Part shown: positions 28,368 to 32,654 of the stretch, piece by piece | Layout: every line of letters starts with the position of its first letter | Position numbering within the stretch: the first letter of the stretch is position 1 | Source: Chara braunii | Lineage: Eukaryota; Streptophyta; Charophyceae; Charales; Characeae | Direction of reading: 5' to 3' | Length of the DNA: 32,654 nucleotides | Assembly: GCA_003427395.1 (NCBI GenBank) | Contig: BFEA01000015.1 | Location: 5,331,727 to 5,364,380 of the forward strand | Notes under the pieces: generated by a model | Databases searched by the model: none | Told to the model about the DNA's origin: nothing | What the model saw: the letters and a program-made list of their open reading frames with translations, nothing else | Translations under genes and position numbers: made by a program

Positions 28368-29630
28368 GAGCTACAGTGGAGTGTAATCTAAACTAGAATC
28401 CACACTGAATCCTACCTTAGCCTGACACCCAACCGAGTGAGAATAATCAATGCGTCTCAGTCATCCTGGAGAAAATAGTCAAGCGGTAACCAATAACAAG
28501 TGTTAGATCCTAGAGGCAACACTATTTCTATTTTTAGATTACTCTAGAACAGATTGCATGCAGCATAGGATAAACTAAACTATCTGCAACCGTCTGTTAG
28601 TTGTCAGCCAAGTCCGTAACAACTAAATAATCAAAAATAAAAATAATCTACCTGTTGAGATGCATGCTGGATGGCAGTTTGTCTTTATTAGTGCCAGAGC
28701 GAACAGTTACCAGAATCCCCCCTCTCCTTGTATCCTTCTTGAGTTGTCACTTTGTGTCAACGCCCTGAGCATCTGGTTGAGCGGCGTGACTGAAGATGTG
28801 CAATCCAGCCGACCCCTGTGCCCCAAGTCTATGCCGAACCTGCCAGCCCCTGCACGTTGTTTACCCTCGTGTGCAACGAGCCTTACTTCCGGTTTGATCT
28901 GGCTGATCAAGAGGCAGTTTAAGGACAGCCCCCAAGGTCCTAAGGAATTATTTAACGTCGCAGACAGGACGATGATCACAGCCAGGGTTTAACACCGGAA
29001 CCGGCCATAAATATTTAAAGACGGTCTGGTAAGCGTCTGTTCAAAGGGATGACATGCCCTGCATGACCTCTATTACGCAGCAGCAGAACCAAAGACTTGC
29101 GGCAAAGCATGCGTGTACTGGTCCCAGCGGGTTGGCATGGTGACCGTGACCCGAGTGCTTCGTCCAGGGCCCTTCAGAGGCTTCGCCCGTCTCCCACCAG
29201 CTTGCTGCCCAGGAAGAATGTCGACTGTCAAGGTTGCGCCCTCGCGACACCTCACATTGAGAGGACTCTCAAGACAGAACTCACTTCCTCACGGTAAGAA
29301 GTGTAATGAAGAGGGTAGATAAGGAAGAGAGCAACGTACCTCATAATGCTGCCCCCAACCACAGATTTCTCACCTGATGTGCATTTATGATGACCGGTCT
29401 TTGCCTCGGCACAACCAACAGCAGAATGCAGTTCCACCTCGGCTTAAATGCCACATCAGCGAGCTCTCATCATCCAACATACACCCCTAATGTCACCACA
29501 TAGCTTCCTGGTGCGCCCACACGACCGCGGGGCGCCTAACATTCAACGCCCAAGCGTTATCACGGCCCCACACTTCCTGCGAAGCACCAATCAGCTATTG
29601 CGAAGAATCAATGAAGCGCAGTTCGAACCA
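28368..29630 (-). other. Untranslated leader between PBS and gag
   Basis: About 1.26 kb with only short, unconvincing ORFs on either strand. Long leaders containing packaging signals are common in this class. No conserved structure could be identified by eye. Confidence 0.6.
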
Positions 29631-29642
29631 GCTCTGATACCA
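29631..29642 (-). other. Primer binding site, initiator Met tRNA type
   Basis: The minus strand reads TGGTATCAGAGC three bases after the 5' LTR end. It is complementary to the 3' end of plant initiator methionine tRNA, and pairing may extend into TGGTTCGAAC. This primes minus-strand cDNA synthesis. Confidence 0.95.
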
Positions 29643-29645
29643 CAT

Positions 29646-30612
29646 TGCAAGGAAAATGAGCAATAGTGAGATGACAATAACCAGAATGCACAATCACATT
29701 GAAGGCCAGATAGTATCACAGTGTCCAGAAAGCAGAAACGAACCAATATAACACCAATGAAGATTCGTAACACTGAAAACCAACGTCAATGAGAGCTTGC
29801 TCTCGCCACCACCAACACGAGTGTCCAGGCCCTATGTCCCTACTTGGCGCTCGGTGCCCAGCCTACTTCCTACACAGCTACTGTCTGCCTACTAATTGAC
29901 AATGCAACTGTTGACGTCAGCAGCCTATGAGGTACTTGAAGATGTCGCCCATGCAGACCATCGCCAATACCAGGTATGTGCCCTCACATCCTCATCCTCA
30001 TCATCATCCTTCCCTCTCTCCCCTGTCTTACTCCCACGTCTTCCCTCTGTACACCCGAAGACCACGCCTGCGCCTCACTGTAGTCCAAGCCCATCCAGCT
30101 ATGGAGGCTGGGCTATGGTGCTGCCCTCAGCAGCACCCTGCTTCCTGCATGACCGCACGCGGTAGCACCTTGCCTCTCAGCGACAGCAGCAGCCCACGAG
30201 CGTCCGCTCCAGCAGCGCTGCCACCAGCATGCAAGTGCTGAATGAGAGGCCAGGCAGCGAGCTCTTTCCTATATGGAAAGAGCCTGCCTGCCTTCGCGGT
30301 CTGGCTGGCCTGGGCCTCGGCCCAGAAGCTTCCGGTAGGCCCCGGGAGGCTGCGCCTCTGTTGCAGCCACTGGGCCTTGTTCAGTTGGGCCTCCCAACTG
30401 TCTGTGTATGAGGCTGCGATTCTCGCCCAGGGCTTGCGTTTCTCGGAAAAGCCTGGAAGGCCGTCAACCAACTGGCGCGTCACCACTGCCTGGACCCCAA
30501 ATACGAAATTGACAGCCGAGGGCCTCTCGCGATTTGTTATGCCCGCCTTCACTTAGGGCGGGCACATTTGCAACAGGGCCCCTTAGGCCTGCTGAGGACC
30601 CAGATCCTCGCA
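29646..30612 (-). repeat. 5' LTR of the chromovirus
   Basis: On the minus strand it starts TGCGAGG and ends CCTTGCA. It contains the palindrome with central TATAT at 30261-30283, a promoter candidate. It has one 18-bp GGCCC... unit where the 3' LTR has three. Its GCGCCAGTTGGTTGA block (minus strand, near 30465-30480) is shared with the third LTR at 32219 but is missing from the 3' LTR. Confidence 0.93.
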
Positions 30613-30764
30613 CAAGTAGCCTATAGAAATAGATTTTATTATACCAACGAATAATTGAAATATAAAGAATAACAAATTCATCCTAAAGTTTTTTCGCGTA
30701 CCTATTAAAAACGAATAAAAACAGATGCATTGAAGTAGATGAATAAATATAAAACAATACAATA

Positions 30765-32094
30765 CAGGGCTGGTCCCCGGATGGACCGGGGACCCCTACC
30801 CCATCTGCGGTCCTTCCGGTTGGACCGGCCGGTGGCCCGGGCCGGTTCTCTCCCGGTTGCCCCCAGCGCATTTTCGCTGGGGCCTGAATTTTTGTTTTTG
30901 TCGGCGCGTATGTGTTCCCAAGGCCTCGTGGGGGCGGGCCCTGCCCTGCAATTTCGAAACCGGGTCCTGTAGGCCCAGATTTTTCAAGTACAGAAAGTGG
31001 CCAATCTTGGCCGCCGATCGTCGCAAATCAGCGGCAAAGATCGGCCAGGACCCCATTTCTATAAGAAAAACGGGCAGAGGATATCCGCCGCTGATCTATG
31101 CAGATCAGCAGCGGAGACCAGCCATGCGTTTTTCCTAAGATGTGGGTCGGGTAGGCCCCTAATCCAATTTGTCATCTTGTGGTCCAATGTACCAGTTACC
31201 ATTGGCAACATCTGATGCTCTTTCGCCCTCAGCCACGAGGGGAACACTATGCTTCTGATGAGACTCTGCTGAGATTATATCCTTCTGCGACGTCCCTGCC
31301 ATCTGTGGAAAAAGTTATGGGTTCGGATTTTGGAATTGTGATTTCAGAGCCGTCCGAAGTGCAATCCCAAGAATGGACCTAAAATATAGGGCGTTGCTGC
31401 ACTACTCTCGACATGCACAAAAGACAAAAATCTTGGCGGTGTATCTTTCCGAATTCTAGCGGAAGATTCACTCTCATTTTGCACATTTCGAGAGTAGTGC
31501 AGCGAGGCCCATATTCTTCTCTCTATCTATCTCGAATGGACCTTGCTCCACTACATAAATCTGGACAGACTGCCAGACAAGATATTTCCGGACTGACAAC
31601 TCACCTTATGTAGGAACCAGCAAACAGAAAACGCTCTGCCTCCACGAGCAGAAAGCTGGAACCATAACTTTTCTGCTATAATCTGGAAGAGCTATAATTT
31701 CGGGCAAGGACCTCCTCTCATCATATCTGGTTCAGCTCGTGGGGTATCAATATCAAATGATATACTCCACGAAGTGCTCCAGCGACGGGGGGGTCGGATA
31801 AGTGAACTTGCTTACTTGACCCTTCCCTGAGGAAGCCGTAGTTGCCTGAATATGTCAATGATAACCCCCTGCCCCCCTCTGGAAGCCCCCTGAAAAATGT
31901 TGCACCTTAAAAATTTTATTGCGAATTCGGACAGCTCTTGAAGAGCGCAGTCGGAATCTGCCCCCCCCCCCAAAAAAAAGAAGATATTTGGGCATTTTTT
32001 TTTCAAAACCGGTTTCCCGGTTCACCCCCCCTGGTCTGGTCCGGCTCCGGTTGGACCGGGGTAGCTCAACCGGCCGGTTGCCGGCCCAGCACTG
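30765..32094. mobile_element. Non-autonomous hAT element, 1.33 kb
   Basis: The termini are CAGGGCTGG (left) and CCAGCACTG (right), the hAT-type CAGNGNTGG inverted ends. Flanks are perfect 8-bp duplications ATACAATA (30757-30764 and 32095-32102), diagnostic of hAT transposition. Subterminal regions have repeated GGACCGG/CCGGTTGGACC motifs on both sides, a usual transposase-binding arrangement, plus the hairpin GGTCCCCGG...CCGGGGACC (30772-30794). The interior has a 32-nt near-palindrome (31084-31115) and a nested MITE (31389-31510). No transposase ORF is present, so it depends on a relative. Confidence 0.9.
31389..31510. mobile_element. 122-bp hairpin MITE, copy 2
   Basis: It starts GGGCGTTGCTGCACTACTC and ends with the matching inverted arm GAGTAGTGCAGCGAGGCCC (one indel and a few mismatches). 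The centre TCTTTCCG/CGGAAGA also pairs, so nearly the whole element forms one hairpin. ATA flanks both sides (31386-31388 and 31511-31513). It is nested in the hAT element and homologous to 24653-24770. Confidence 0.85.
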
Positions 32095-32218
32095 ATACAA
32101 TACACAATAACACATAAATGAAAAGGATAATGAGTATAAAAGACCAATAGAAAAATGTATTCGATTAACTAATTCATGAATTATACTAATAATAAAATAT
32201 AATCTATCTACTAATTTT

Positions 32219-32654
32219 TGCGAGGCCACTGCCTCTAAGAGGTCCATAAGGCCCCTATTTTTGCAGCCCCTCGGCCGCCCTAAGTGAAGGCAGGCTCGAA
32301 GAGGCCCTCAGGGCCCTTTTCTGGCCACCACGCAACTCAGGGAAATTCAGGCAGTTGCGCAGCGCCAGTTGGTTGAATGAACCCAGGCCCTGGGTCGCCT
32401 GTGTGAATGTACGTGAAGCAGGCCCTGGGCTGGATATGGGAACAGGGCCAAACACAGGCCGAAAGCAGTTGGGCACATGCAGGCCCAAGGCCTGCTTTCC
32501 TCATGACTGGGCCTCAGGCTACCAGGCCCTACTGGAAGCTTCCTGGACTGGACGCAGGCAGGCCACTTCGATATAGGGAAGGGCCTGCCTCCTCATTCGG
32601 CATTCGGGTGCTGGCTGCATGCTGCGCAATTTGCTGGCTGGCGCCTACGCTCTC
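32219..32654 (+). repeat. Diverged LTR of the same family, opposite orientation (partial)
   Basis: It starts TGCGAGG and then follows the chromovirus LTR in order. Shared blocks are CCGCCCTAAGTGAAGGC, GAGGCCCTC, GCGCCAGTTGGTTGA, CCCTGGGC, CAGTTGGG, GGAAGCTTC, a GATATAGGGAAG counterpart of the TATAT palindrome, and a TCATTCGGCATTC/GCATGCTG end block. The window stops inside it. It is either the 5' LTR of a plus-strand element or a solo LTR. It is clearly more diverged from the two chromovirus LTRs than they are from each other. Confidence 0.82.

Larger units (their letters stand above)
20370..30612 (-). mobile_element. Ty3/gypsy chromovirus, complete structure but defective
   Basis: LTR retrotransposon read on the minus strand: 5' LTR (29646-30612), PBS, leader, gag, protease, RT-RNase H, integrase, chromodomain, PPT, 3' LTR (20370-21364). 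CAAG flanks both sides (20366-20369 and 30613-30616), a target duplication of 4 bp. LTR ends are TGCGAGG...CCTTGCA. The internal order PR-RT-RH-IN-chromodomain identifies a chromovirus. Gag-pol is broken by several frameshifts, nonsense codons, short tandem duplications and a 1.44-kb insertion, so it is non-autonomous today. It would need proteins from a relative to move. Confidence 0.93.

Noticed and set aside
31401-31500. CACTA-type ends (CACTACTCTC) for the hairpin MITE
   Set aside because: Ends placed at CACTA give no direct flanking duplication. Ends placed at GGGC give matching 3-bp flanks in both copies.

Overview
The window is eukaryotic nuclear DNA, dense in transposons and simple repeats, and holds no intact gene that I can recognise. 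The best inference for the host is a streptophyte, probably a charophyte green alga of the Chara type. The basis is a plant-style Ty3/gypsy chromovirus with an initiator-Met tRNA primer site, a Helitron-type helicase relic, hAT and other small TIR elements, and long runs of CT/GA, GATA and GAT repeats. The host call is family resemblance and memory, not proof. There are three isolated Ns (3851, 8401, 12150) and one assembly gap (17842-18312).

Left third (1-13.2 kb, AT-rich). A 0.53-kb sequence is present twice (940-1466 and 1751-2280). The second copy leads into a decayed reading frame of about 500 codons whose only internal stops are TGA (2216-3712), followed by an ORF in another frame (3658-4092). 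A second diverged repeat of about 1 kb (4371-5420 and 11789-12738) brackets a Helitron/Pif1 helicase C-terminus (5330-6043), another broken coding region (6118-7730), long A/GA and T/CT/TCTA tracts, and an unusual 1.75-kb array of some 20 degenerate palindromic units (9906-11668).

Middle (13.2-20.2 kb). This is a repeat mosaic. It contains a 366-bp TIR element with an ATA target duplication (14101-14466), CT/GA/CA microsatellites, a hammerhead-ribozyme core on the plus strand (about 15.2 kb) and two related copies on the minus strand (about 19.5 kb). It also has a hairpin-forming 32-bp array (15.73 kb), a 22-bp array of perfect GCCACGTGGC G-boxes (16.24-16.38 kb), GAT expansions, the gap, and a tRNA-derived SINE with a 13-bp target duplication (19968-20174).

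Right third (20.37-32.65 kb). A nearly complete but dead chromovirus lies on the minus strand (20370-30612): 5' LTR, PBS, gag with a CCHC knuckle, protease, RT, RNase H, integrase, chromodomain, PPT, 3' LTR, and CAAG target duplications. Its RT is split by a 1.44-kb TIR element in a TTAA-like site, and that element carries a 118-bp hairpin MITE. A second copy of the same MITE lies in a non-autonomous hAT element (30765-32094, 8-bp duplication ATACAATA) just outside the chromovirus. The window ends inside a diverged LTR of the same family in the opposite orientation (32219 onward). Many chromovirus lesions are short tandem duplications (16, 18, 20 and 83 bp), plus frameshifts and Trp-to-stop changes.
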